In this document: piece by piece, positions 6,962-14,370 of the stretch
How the letters are laid out: every line of letters starts with the position of its first letter
Numbering within the stretch: the stretch's first letter is position 1
DNA from: Sphingomonadales bacterium
GTDB taxonomy: Bacteria > Pseudomonadota > Alphaproteobacteria > Sphingomonadales > Sphingomonadaceae
DNA length: 15,059 nt
Direction: 5' to 3'
Assembly: GCA_027489295.1 (NCBI GenBank)
Contig: JAIYAA010000202.1
Coordinates: forward strand, 1 to 15,059
Notes under the pieces: model-generated
Seen by the model: only the letters and a program-made list of their open reading frames with translations
The model's database searches: none
Told to the model about the DNA's origin: nothing
Program-made: the position numbers and the translations under genes

Positions 6962-7905
6962 CAATCGGCGACGTTGTCCGCCACCCAGGCGCGGCGCTCG
7001 CCGATCGGTCGCGGTGCGCCGGTGGTGGTGTCGTGCGTCGTCTGGTGCTCCAGCTCGGCGTTGAGCTCCGCGCCGAACAGCAGAATATAGGCGGAGAGGT
7101 ACAGCCAGGTGAGCAGCGCGACGATGGTGCCAAGCGCGCCATAGGTGGCATCGAAGCGCCCGATATAGCGGACATAGGCGCCGAAGCCGAGCGTCAGTGC
7201 CAGCCATAGCAGCGCGGCGAACAGCGATCCGGGCGTGATCCAGGTCCAGCGCGGCTGCGCGCGCGACGGGCCGAAGCGATACAGCGCCGCCGCGCCTGCC
7301 GCGCCCGCCAGCGTCAGCAGCAGGTGGCTGACCAGCTTGCCCATTACCAAGAGCGCGTTCGGCGCGAAGGGGAGCAGCCGGTCGAGCGCGCCGAGCATGG
7401 TCATCGCCACGGCGGCGAACACCGCCGCCACTACCGCGCCCAGCGTGATCGCGAGCGCGGTGAGGTTCACGCGGAAGAAGTTGCGCTTCTCCTTTTCCTC
7501 ATAGGCGATGTTGAGCGCGGCGATGATCGCGCCGGCGCCGTTGCGCGCACCGAACAGCGCGATCGCTAGGGCGATCAGGATGCCCAGGCCCTTGTCGCCG
7601 TCCGGACTGTGGACCAGCCCGAGCAGCTGGTTGCCGATCACTCCGGCGATATCGCGCGGCAGAATGGCGGAAAGCGCGCGGATGTCGTGCAGCACCGTCG
7701 CGGTATCGGCGACGAGGCCGTAGCACAGCACCACCGCCCCCAGCAGCGGCACCAGCGCGAGAAACCCGTAAAAGGCGACGCCGGCGGCGATCAGCCCGAT
7801 ATTGTCGTCGCCCGCCTCGTTCCAGCAGCGCCACAATACCGATTTCCAGCCGGCCCAGGGCACTGCCCATGGGCTTTGCGCTTCGCGCCCCTTCGAATCC
7901 ATCAT
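6961..7905 (-). CDS. YihY/BrkB-family (UPF0761) inner-membrane protein
   Basis: A 314-residue polytopic membrane protein with about six transmembrane segments (roughly 37-63, 107-130, 148-175, 188-209, 222-247 and 256-281). Family signatures are IAAGVAFYGFLALVPLL (39-55), RWTWITPGSLFAALLWL (219-235) and the final block YGALGTIVALLTWLYLSA followed by LLFGAELNAELE. The family was once called ribonuclease BN, a name now known to be wrong; its true function is unsettled. The N-terminus, and the polar C-terminal tail after about residue 286, are probably cytoplasmic. The start is ATG at 7905, or the adjacent ATG at 7902, behind AAGGGG at 7914-7909. An in-frame TTG at 7929 is less likely. It is 84 bp downstream of dinB and upstream of the exported protein. 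Confidence 0.88.
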   Translation of the reverse strand: MMDSKGREAQSPWAVPWAGWKSVLWRCWNEAGDDNIGLIAAGVAFYGFLALVPLLGAVVLCYGLVADTATVLHDIRALSAILPRDIAGVIGNQLLGLVHSPDGDKGLGILIALAIALFGARNGAGAIIAALNIAYEEKEKRNFFRVNLTALAITLGAVVAAVFAAVAMTMLGALDRLLPFAPNALLVMGKLVSHLLLTLAGAAGAAALYRFGPSRAQPRWTWITPGSLFAALLWLALTLGFGAYVRYIGRFDATYGALGTIVALLTWLYLSAYILLFGAELNAELEHQTTHDTTTGAPRPIGERRAWVADNVAD

Positions 7906-7936
7906 CGTCCCCTTGCTTGCTGCGAACAAGCGCGCG

Positions 7937-7951
7937 ACCGGGGAGCCCGGT
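7937..7951. terminator. Short hairpin downstream of dinB
   Basis: ACCGGG and CCCGGT form a perfect 6-bp stem with a 3-base loop in the 84-bp gap, about 40 bases after the dinB stop. There is no following T-run, so termination is only possible. It overlaps a weak promoter candidate for the next gene. Confidence 0.25.
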
Positions 7952-7989
7952 TCCTCTCCCAGGCGGGCAGGTGATTGAGATTGCTTCGG

Positions 7990-9075
7990 TTACGAAGCCT
8001 CTGCCTTGCCGAACAGCGGCAACGGTGCCGCCTCGCCGCGGTCGAAGTTGGAGACGGTCACCCCCACCAGCCTTATGCCCTTGGGCGTCGGCAGCACCGA
8101 TCGCAGCAGCGCGATGCTCGCCGCGTGCAGCTGCGCGCGGCTGGTGATCGGCGCCGGATGGCTGCGGCTGCGGGTGATGATCTGGAAATCGGCGTACTTG
8201 ATCTTCACCGTCGCGGTGCGGCCGAAGCCTTGGGTGCGCTCGCACCAGTCCCACACATCGTCGGCCTGGCCGAGCACTGCCGCTTCGATCTCGGCATCCT
8301 CGGTCAGGTCGCGGCTGAACGTCGTCTCCGAGCCCGAGGACTTGCGCTCGCGGTTCGGGTTCACCGGGCGATCGTCCACGCCGCGGACGATCTGGTGATA
8401 CCATTCGGCGCTGCTGCCGAAATGCTGGAGCAGGAACGCCATCGACTTGGCGCGCAGGTCGGCGCCGGTCTCGATTCCCAGCCGCTGCATCTTGGCGGCG
8501 GTCACCGGTCCCACGCCGTGGAAGCGCGACACCGGCAGCGTTTCCACCCAGGCCGCGCCCATTTCGGGCGTCACCGCGAACTGGCCGTTGGGCTTGCGAT
8601 GGTCCGAGGCGAGCTTGGCGAGAAACTTGTTGTACGAGATGCCCGCCGAGGCGGTGAGGCCGGTCTCCGCCAGAATGCGCGCGCGGATCTCTTTTGCGGT
8701 CGCCCAGGCGGTGCCCAGCCCACGGCGATCCTCGGTCACGTCGAGATAGGCCTCGTCCAGCGACAGCGGCTGGACGAGATCGGTATAGTCGGCGAAGATC
8801 GCGTGGATCGCCTGCGACACCGCCTTGTACACCTCGAAGCGGGGCCGCACGAAGATCAGGTCCGGGCAGCGGCGCAGCGCGGTGACCGAGGGGAGGGCGG
8901 AGCGCACGCCGAAGGCGCGGGCCTCGTAGCTCGCCGCCGCCACCACGCCGCGCGCCGCTGCCGATCCCACCGCCACCGGCTTGCCGCGCAGGCTCGGATC
9001 GTCGCGCTGCTCGACCGAGGCGTAGAACGCATCCATGTCGATGTGCAGGATCTTCCGGGTGGGCGGCGCTGCCAT
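7990..9075 (-). CDS. dinB: DNA polymerase IV (Y-family translesion polymerase)
   Basis: Error-prone Y-family polymerase that copies past damaged bases. The product has 361 residues, near the usual 350-365. HIDMDAFYASVEQRDD (11-26) holds the first metal ligand Asp13 and the steric gate Tyr18. LSLDEAYLDVT (104-114) holds Asp107 and Glu108, the other two carboxylates. ASAGISYNKFLAKLASDHRKPNG follows, then the helix-hairpin-helix region FHGVGPVTAAKMQRLGI. The little-finger domain ends in APLPLF, a plausible beta-clamp binding motif, a few residues before the stop. The ATG at 9075 gives the standard N-terminus; in-frame extension upstream has no family similarity. A LexA-type box and promoter precede it, with the predicted transcription start at or next to the ATG and no ribosome site. 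It is divergent from the SGNH hydrolase gene. Confidence 0.97.
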   Translation of the reverse strand: MAAPPTRKILHIDMDAFYASVEQRDDPSLRGKPVAVGSAAARGVVAAASYEARAFGVRSALPSVTALRRCPDLIFVRPRFEVYKAVSQAIHAIFADYTDLVQPLSLDEAYLDVTEDRRGLGTAWATAKEIRARILAETGLTASAGISYNKFLAKLASDHRKPNGQFAVTPEMGAAWVETLPVSRFHGVGPVTAAKMQRLGIETGADLRAKSMAFLLQHFGSSAEWYHQIVRGVDDRPVNPNRERKSSGSETTFSRDLTEDAEIEAAVLGQADDVWDWCERTQGFGRTATVKIKYADFQIITRSRSHPAPITSRAQLHAASIALLRSVLPTPKGIRLVGVTVSNFDRGEAAPLPLFGKAEAS

Positions 9076-9081
9076 GGGCTG

Positions 9082-9110
9082 GCTATATCGCGACACGAAC
9101 GAATAGGGAA
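9082..9110 (-). promoter_or_regulatory. dinB promoter, probably producing a leaderless mRNA
   Basis: On the minus strand TTCCCT (9110-9105) and TATAGC (9087-9082) are 17 bases apart. The -10 element ends seven bases before the ATG at 9075, so the transcript would begin at or one base from the start codon. There is no Shine-Dalgarno sequence in the remaining bases. The -35 is weak, as expected for an SOS promoter overlapped by its operator. Confidence 0.5.
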
Positions 9111-9111
9111 C
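9097..9111 (-). promoter_or_regulatory. LexA (SOS) box of dinB
   Basis: GTTC (9111-9108), seven bases, then GTTC (9100-9097) on the minus strand is an exact alphaproteobacterial LexA operator. It covers the -35 and spacer of the dinB promoter, 21 bases before the start codon. dinB is a classic SOS gene, so the match is well supported by context. It lies in the divergent 94-bp gap and could also affect the plus-strand hydrolase gene. Confidence 0.85.
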
Positions 9112-9157
9112 GGGAATTCCGGCGCCAAGTCGTTGTGAAGGTGGTGGTTCGACGGCT

Positions 9158-9163
9158 AGAAGG
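9158..9163 (+). promoter_or_regulatory. Ribosome binding site deciding the hydrolase start
   Basis: AGAAGG directly abuts the ATG at 9164 and lies six bases before the in-frame ATG at 9170. Normal spacing therefore picks 9170. Confidence 0.6.
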
Positions 9164-9169
9164 ATGACC

Positions 9170-10048
9170 ATGCCGATCATCGCCCGCTGCCTCGCCCTGA
9201 TCCTCGCCTGCCTCGCCTGGACGCTGCCTGCGGCGGCCCGGACGATCCTGTTCGTCGGCAACAGCTTCACCTTCGGCGCCAATTCGCCGGTGATGCGCTA
9301 CCGCCCCGATCGGGTGGCCGACCTCAACCGCGAGGGGATCGGCGGGGTGCCGGCGCTGTTCAGGACCTTCGCGATCGAATCCGGGCTCGACTGGCAGGTG
9401 AGCCTGGAGACGTCGCCCGGCAAGGATCTCGCCTGGCACCTCGCCAATCGGCGGGCGTTGATCGATCGGCGCTGGGACGTGGTGGTGCTGCAGGGCTTCA
9501 GCACGCTGGATGCCGAGCGACCGGGTGACCCGACCCGCCATCTCGCGGCGGCGCGCGCGCTGGCTGCGCTGGTCCACGCGCGCAATCCGGCGGCGCAGGT
9601 CGAGCTGGTCGCGACCTGGTCGCGTGCCGACCAGACCTATCGGCCGGGCGGCCACTGGCACGGATCGTCGATCTACCGGATGGCCGAGGATCTGCTGGCG
9701 GCAAACAGGCTGGGGCTCGCGCCTGGCTACGGCATTCACGGCGTGCTGCCGGTGGGCACCGCCTGGAACCGCGCGATCCGCGACGGCTTTGCCGATGCCA
9801 ATCCCTATGACGGCGTTGCCTTCGGTCAGTTCAGCCTGTGGACCTGGGACCAGTATCACGCCAGCGCCGAGGGCTATTATCTGGAGGCGCTGGTCGAATT
9901 CGGCGCGATCACCGGCCGCGATCCGCGCAGCCTGGGGCCGCGCGAGCGGGCCGCCGAGGATCTGGGGATCAACCCCGAGGTCGCCCGGCGGCTGCGCGAG
10001 GTGGCCGCCGCCGAGCTGGCGGCTCAGCGGGTCGGCGGCGCGCCGTAA
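9170..10048 (+). CDS. Secreted SGNH/GDSL-like hydrolase (possible carbohydrate esterase)
   Basis: A 292-residue protein with a Sec signal peptide (MPIIARCLALILACLAWTLP, cleavage near AAA at 21-23), so probably periplasmic or secreted. ILFVGNSFTFG (26-36) is the block I motif with nucleophile Ser32. VVVLQGFS (104-111) fits the middle block, and WDQYHAS (226-232) supplies the Asp227-x-x-His230 catalytic pair of SGNH hydrolases. The GNSFT form resembles DUF4886-type members of this superfamily. The family cleaves acyl or acetyl esters from carbohydrates and lipids; the substrate cannot be read from sequence. The neighbouring convergent GH115 alpha-glucuronidase suggests an ester on xylan or a related polymer, which is inference. 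Its 3' end overlaps the GH115 gene by 25 bp on the opposite strand. Confidence 0.8.
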   Translation: MPIIARCLALILACLAWTLPAAARTILFVGNSFTFGANSPVMRYRPDRVADLNREGIGGVPALFRTFAIESGLDWQVSLETSPGKDLAWHLANRRALIDRRWDVVVLQGFSTLDAERPGDPTRHLAAARALAALVHARNPAAQVELVATWSRADQTYRPGGHWHGSSIYRMAEDLLAANRLGLAPGYGIHGVLPVGTAWNRAIRDGFADANPYDGVAFGQFSLWTWDQYHASAEGYYLEALVEFGAITGRDPRSLGPRERAAEDLGINPEVARRLREVAAAELAAQRVGGAP

Positions 10049-12786
10049 TAGTCGGGGGCGCCGTCCAGCCGCACGTCGATCCGGTCGAGCAGGAAACCGG
10101 GATCCATCGCGAAGACTTCGATCCGGTGCGCACCCGCGGCGAGCAGGCCGAGCTTGAGCGTGCGCACCGCGGTGTTGGACAGGACGTTGGCCTTCCATTC
10201 GTCGCTGCGGCCATGGGTTTCATAGTCCAGCACGGTCATCGCGCCGCCATCCACCCGCACGCCCAGCCGCAGCTTGTTGGCGGAGCTCAGCGGATGGACC
10301 GGCAGGCCGACGATCTTCAGCTCGGTATCGCCCTTGTTGCCCAGCTGGAACGGCAGGACTAGCGGCGCTGTCGCCTCGGCCCGGTCGCTGGAGGGCAGGT
10401 CGAGCTTGCTGCGCAACACGGCGCCGCGCGAACCAAGCTCGGCGATCCGTTCCCATGGCGTGCCCGCCAATGTCAGGTCGGCGGGGGTGAGCGAGATAAT
10501 GTGGTTTACCTCGGGCGTGGCGTCGCCGGCGGGGAAGGGCTGGAGGACGGGTTCCAGATATACCATCGTGCCATTGCAGCGAATCTTGCCCGCGGCGATC
10601 GCGCCCTTGCCGTCATATTTCACCGCCACGCGCATCTCGTAGCCGTTGGTGGCATCGAGCCTCCCTGCGCGAGCGGAGAGCTCGACACCCTCCAGCCCCT
10701 CGACCGTCCAGTCGCTGACGGCGCCCTTGCCATAGACCGTCATGAACCGCGTCTCCGCTTTGCCGGGCGCAAAGGCGAGCGCGCGGGCATCCGCCCCGCA
10801 CTGGGCGACCGGCGCGAGGTCGATCTTCGGATAGGTCGGCTCGGCGAAGACGGCGAGCCGGCGCGGGGCCATGTCCATGATGCCGCGCCACTTGCCGCCA
10901 TTCTGGGCATTGTAGGCGGCGGTATCGGCGACGATCATCTGGTGCGCCGCGCGCGCCTGCTCGGCGAGCGTATTGGCGCTGGCACGACCCTGACGTGCAT
11001 AGAGTGCGGCGAGATCGAGCTTGAGGTTGCGCTCGTTGAGCTTGGCGGCGCCGCGCACCGGGTAGAGCACCAGCTGGAAGAACGCATCTCGGCGATCGGC
11101 GGGCACGGTCGCGCCCAATGCCTCGGCCTTGCCCAGCAGCGCGCCGTAGCGGGCGATGCGCGCCTGCGCCTCGTCGCCGCCCGAGCGGACATAGTCGTCG
11201 ATGCGGATCGGCGTCTCGGGCTCGACCGTGCTGAAGCCCATGAACTCGGGCTTCCGCTCCCAGGCGAGGTCGTAATAGTCCATGAGGACGTCGGCGACGG
11301 CCGGGCCCTGCGCACCGAACTGGTCCTTGGCCCAGTCGGCGAGCTGCACCCGCACCGGCTTGTTCAACAGCTTCGCGTCGAAGGCCACGTCGAGGAAATA
11401 GCTGGCCAGCACCTCGCCCGGCTTGATGTCGCCGACATTGACCACCCACAGCTTGCGGGTGCCGGTCGCCCAGGCGCGGTCGAGCTGCTCGCGGATCAGC
11501 CCCGGATGGGTGGTCGCCAGCCACAGATAGTCGTGCGGCCGGCCCCAATAGCTGATGTGGTAGTAGAGGCCGGAGCCACCTTTTCGCGCCCGCTCGGCGG
11601 CGGTGGGGAGCTGGCCGAGATAGCCGTAATTGTCCTCGGGCCAGACGAGCGTCACGTCCTCGGGCACCTTCAGCCCGCTGCGATAGACGTCGAGCACTTC
11701 CTTGTAGAGCGTCAGCACCTGCGGCACCTGGTCCGCCGGCTTGCCCTGCGCGGTGGCGAGCAGGCCGCGCTGCAGGTCGATCGCCTGGGTGGTGGCGGCG
11801 AGCGCCTGTTCGGGGCTCCTGGCGCCTTCCAGCGCCGAATCATGCTTGCCGCGCAGGCCGATCGTATAGACGTTCTCGTACGCCTTCACTTCGTCCACGC
11901 GGCGGCGCCAATAGTCGACCATCCGGTCGCGATTGGTGAAGAAGTTGAACGGGCCCTCCGCCTTCTCGTCCCACTCGCGGACGTTGTTGCGCATCATCGG
12001 TTCGGCATGCGAGGTGCCGACGACGATGGCATAGTCCCTGGCCGTCTCGGCATTGCCGGGGATCTGGTAGAAGGGCTTGGTGCTCTCGTGCATCGCCGGC
12101 CAGATCATGTTGGCCTTGAGCCGCCACATCAGCTCGAACACGCGCGCATAGGTCTTGGGGCCGATATCGCCGGTCTCGGGTTCGTAGGTCCTGGCGGCCC
12201 AGGGCTGGAGGCCCCAATCCTCGTCGTTGAGGAAGATGCCGCGATACTGGACCGAGGGCGCCTCGGAGAGCAGCCGGCGGCCATCGACCACCAGCCGCTC
12301 GGCATGGCGCGGGGTCACGTCCGCCCACCATTCCCAGGCCGAGATGCCCAGCGCGCGGCTGAGGTCCACCGTGCCCCAGATCGCGCCGCGCGCGTCCGAC
12401 CCGGCGATCAGCAGGTACGAGCGGCCGGGATGCTGCCTCGAGGGGGCGAGGACGCGGACATAGCGCTCCCACTGGCCGTCCAGCGCGGCGAGATCGACCT
12501 TCGCGTCGGCGGCCACGGCGCGGACCAGCGCTGAATCCTTCTGGCCGATGACGACGCAGAGCTTGCCGCAGGCGGCGAGGTCGCCCGCCACGACCGGTGT
12601 CTTGCCCGCGCGCTTGCCGATGTCCCGGGCCAGCAGCTCGCCGGCGAGCTTTGCCGACGTGGCGTCGTCGTGCAGAACCGGTGCGGTGGTGCGGCCGTCG
12701 AACAGCACCGCCTGCTGGGCATGCGCGGCGGCGGGGAAAGCGAGCAGGGCGGGCAGGGCAAGGTGGGCGCGGATCATCCAGCGCAT
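10024..12786 (-). CDS. GH115 xylan alpha-1,2-glucuronidase, exported
   Basis: Removes (4-O-methyl-)glucuronic acid side groups from xylan-type chains. The product has 920 residues, in the usual 850-1000 range. The signal peptide (MRWMIRAHLALPALLAFPAA, cleavage after AHA at about 23) sends it to the periplasm or beyond. The N-terminal domain (about 24-175) is followed by the catalytic barrel with VQYRGIFLNDEDWGLQPWA (179-197), TYEPETGDIGPKTYARVFEL (200-219), GTSHAEPMMRNNVREWD (257-273) and LVWPEDNYGYLGQLP (380-394), all hallmarks of GH115. A helical domain and a C-terminal beta-sandwich ending RIDVRLDGAPDYYG complete the family layout. The start at 12786 gives a basic n-region; ATG 12777 is an alternative, and neither has a clear ribosome site. 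No TonB-dependent receptor or other xylanase gene is in the window. Confidence 0.93.
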   Translation of the reverse strand: MRWMIRAHLALPALLAFPAAAHAQQAVLFDGRTTAPVLHDDATSAKLAGELLARDIGKRAGKTPVVAGDLAACGKLCVVIGQKDSALVRAVAADAKVDLAALDGQWERYVRVLAPSRQHPGRSYLLIAGSDARGAIWGTVDLSRALGISAWEWWADVTPRHAERLVVDGRRLLSEAPSVQYRGIFLNDEDWGLQPWAARTYEPETGDIGPKTYARVFELMWRLKANMIWPAMHESTKPFYQIPGNAETARDYAIVVGTSHAEPMMRNNVREWDEKAEGPFNFFTNRDRMVDYWRRRVDEVKAYENVYTIGLRGKHDSALEGARSPEQALAATTQAIDLQRGLLATAQGKPADQVPQVLTLYKEVLDVYRSGLKVPEDVTLVWPEDNYGYLGQLPTAAERARKGGSGLYYHISYWGRPHDYLWLATTHPGLIREQLDRAWATGTRKLWVVNVGDIKPGEVLASYFLDVAFDAKLLNKPVRVQLADWAKDQFGAQGPAVADVLMDYYDLAWERKPEFMGFSTVEPETPIRIDDYVRSGGDEAQARIARYGALLGKAEALGATVPADRRDAFFQLVLYPVRGAAKLNERNLKLDLAALYARQGRASANTLAEQARAAHQMIVADTAAYNAQNGGKWRGIMDMAPRRLAVFAEPTYPKIDLAPVAQCGADARALAFAPGKAETRFMTVYGKGAVSDWTVEGLEGVELSARAGRLDATNGYEMRVAVKYDGKGAIAAGKIRCNGTMVYLEPVLQPFPAGDATPEVNHIISLTPADLTLAGTPWERIAELGSRGAVLRSKLDLPSSDRAEATAPLVLPFQLGNKGDTELKIVGLPVHPLSSANKLRLGVRVDGGAMTVLDYETHGRSDEWKANVLSNTAVRTLKLGLLAAGAHRIEVFAMDPGFLLDRIDVRLDGAPDYYGAPPTR

Positions 12787-12822
12787 GAAGCATGGGCGCG
12801 GAAGGAAGGGAATCCCCCAGAT

Positions 12823-12842
12823 TCTTCCCGCGCCGGGGAAGA
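12823..12842. terminator. Possible hairpin after holA
   Basis: TCTTCCC (12823-12829) and GGGAAGA (12836-12842) form a perfect 7-bp stem with a 6-base loop, starting five bases after the holA stop and before the GH115 start. No T-run follows on the minus strand, so it is at best a weak terminator separating the housekeeping operon from the GH115 gene. Confidence 0.35.
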
Positions 12843-12847
12843 TCGAA

Positions 12848-13870
12848 TCAGCCCTTCGCGCGCGCCGCCGCGCGGGCAATCGCCACGCATTCCACTTCGG
12901 CGAGCAACTCCCCCGCGCTGCCGCTGCTCATCATCGCACGTTCGGTCTGACGCACCCGTTCGATCGCCCGTGCGATCTGCGGGGCGCCCCAGCGGCGGAG
13001 CGCACGGCCGGTGGCCGGGCGTTCCTTGAAGAACACGCGGTGGCGCTCCATTGCATCGTCGATGCTGGCGCCCTGGTCCATCTCGGCGCGGAGCTCGGCC
13101 AGCGTCATCAGCCGGCGGACGAGCTGGCGCATCAGCGGAATCGCCGAGCCGCCGCCTTCGCCCAGCTTGGCCAGTTCCTCGCCGACTTCCGCCACGCGCC
13201 CGTCGAGAATCGCCTCGATCGCGCCGAACAGCTCGCCGTCGCCCAGGTCCGCGCCGATCGCGTCGAGCGCGGCGCCATCGGCATCGCGGGGATGTTCAGG
13301 ATCCGCGTCGAGGAACAGCGCCAGCTTCTCGATCTCGCGGGTGAGGATCGCGCGGTCGCCATTGGCCGCCGCTGCCATCCGGTGCGGCACGTCGCCGGTG
13401 AGCCGCAGGCCATGCTCGCGCGCGATCGTGCCGGCGAGCTGCGCCGCGCCCGCGCCTTCGGGCACGTAGCAGGCAAAGGCCATCGCGCTCGGCGCAGCGA
13501 TCGCCGCCTTGACCAGCTTGCCGCTGGTCTTGAGGTTGGGGCCGATCGCCACCACCGGATTGCCCGCGCGCTCGGCACCGAGCAGCAACGCGATCGCCTC
13601 GGCAGCACCTTCCTCGATATTGGAAATCCGGATGTACCGCGCGCCGCCGAACAGCGAGAGTGACGCCGCCTCGTCGGCCAGCAGTCCAGGCTGGTCGCGC
13701 AGCATCTTCATGTCGATGTCGATGCGCTCGACGTCTGGCCCCAGCGCCTTGCCGAGCCGCTGGGCGAGATCGGCGGCGCCCGCTTCGTCGGGGCCGTGGA
13801 GCAGATAGAGCCGGGTATCGGGCCGGGGCGATTCTACCGCCGCGCGGATCTGGCCCGCATTGGCCTTCAC
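12848..13870 (-). CDS. holA: DNA polymerase III delta subunit (clamp loader)
   Basis: The delta subunit opens the beta sliding clamp within the clamp-loader complex. The product has 340 residues (E. coli HolA 343). The N-terminal AAA+-like domain shows LYLLHGPDEAGAADLAQRLG (21-40), a degenerate nucleotide loop as usual for delta. It is followed by SLFGGARYIRISNIEEG (71-87), GDRAILTREIEKLALFL, and a C-terminal helical collar domain with SAIPLMRQLVRRLMTLAEL. The start is GTG at 13870, giving a 4-bp GTGA overlap with the lptE stop, which indicates translational coupling. The order leuS-lptE-holA is common in alphaproteobacteria. GTG is chosen because no ATG gives a full N-terminus. Confidence 0.95.
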   Translation of the reverse strand: MKANAGQIRAAVESPRPDTRLYLLHGPDEAGAADLAQRLGKALGPDVERIDIDMKMLRDQPGLLADEAASLSLFGGARYIRISNIEEGAAEAIALLLGAERAGNPVVAIGPNLKTSGKLVKAAIAAPSAMAFACYVPEGAGAAQLAGTIAREHGLRLTGDVPHRMAAAANGDRAILTREIEKLALFLDADPEHPRDADGAALDAIGADLGDGELFGAIEAILDGRVAEVGEELAKLGEGGGSAIPLMRQLVRRLMTLAELRAEMDQGASIDDAMERHRVFFKERPATGRALRRWGAPQIARAIERVRQTERAMMSSGSAGELLAEVECVAIARAAARAKG

Positions 13871-14370
13871 TTGGGCCGCGCGCCGCCTTCGCGCACCGTC
13901 CGCGCCAGCCTTGCCACGATCTGGTCGGCGACGATGCCCGAGAGCCGTTCCAGCGCCGTCTTCTCGGCGGCGATCGTGGCATATTCGGATCCGACCACGT
14001 CGATGCCCGCATCCGATCCGGCGGTGGCGTCGAGCACCACCTGGCCATTGCGCAGGTCGACCAGCTGGTAGCGCGCGCGCAGCGTCCGCCGCTCGCGCGA
14101 GACCGAGTCGTCGCGCCGCACGCCCAGGCCGATGATCTGGTCGTCGAGCTTCACTTCGAGCCGGTACGACGCCGCACCGCCGTTATTGGCCAGCCGGTCC
14201 TTGAGCGCGTTCGAGACGAGCCAGCCCGACTGGCCCTGGATCGGCGCGACCTCGACCGCCGACAGTGTCGTCGCGACTGCGCCGCCGCTGCCCCCCTGGT
14301 ACATCGGATGCAGCCCGCACGCGGAGAGCGCGAGGGCGAGGGGGGCGAGCAGGGCGACGGACTTGTTCAT
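13867..14370 (-). CDS. lptE: LptE, LPS-assembly outer-membrane lipoprotein
   Basis: LptE plugs the LptD barrel and helps place LPS or an equivalent glycolipid in the outer leaflet. The product has 167 residues with a signal peptide and a LSAC lipobox (15-18), so Cys18 would be lipidated. The sequence after it, GLHPMYQGG, is typical of alphaproteobacterial LptE, as is YRLEVKLDDQIIGLGVRRDD followed by RARYQLVDL in the middle. The gene overlaps the leuS stop by 4 bp (ATGA) and the holA start by 4 bp. In sphingomonads, which carry glycosphingolipids rather than LPS, the cargo of this machine is an open question; that link depends on the inferred taxonomy. Confidence 0.9.
   Translation of the reverse strand: MNKSVALLAPLALALSACGLHPMYQGGSGGAVATTLSAVEVAPIQGQSGWLVSNALKDRLANNGGAASYRLEVKLDDQIIGLGVRRDDSVSRERRTLRARYQLVDLRNGQVVLDATAGSDAGIDVVGSEYATIAAEKTALERLSGIVADQIVARLARTVREGGARPK

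Noticed and set aside
4878..7064. Long plus-strand open frame of 728 codons opposite the exported-protein gene
   Set aside because: Arg/Gly/His-rich low-quality translation with no family features. It is a shadow of the GC-rich minus-strand genes.
6897..7175. N-terminal extension of the exported protein to 7175
   Set aside because: It would overlap the membrane-protein gene and bury a clear signal peptide inside the chain.
9107..9134. GGAAC and CGTT upstream of the SGNH hydrolase as an EcfG promoter
   Set aside because: The spacer is 19 bases, outside the 16-17 of the consensus, and GGAAC overlaps the dinB SOS box.
10501..12534. Long plus-strand open frame of 677 codons opposite the GH115 gene
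   Set aside because: It mirrors the GH115 reading frame and its composition is typical of an antisense shadow; GH115 motifs on the other strand are unambiguous.
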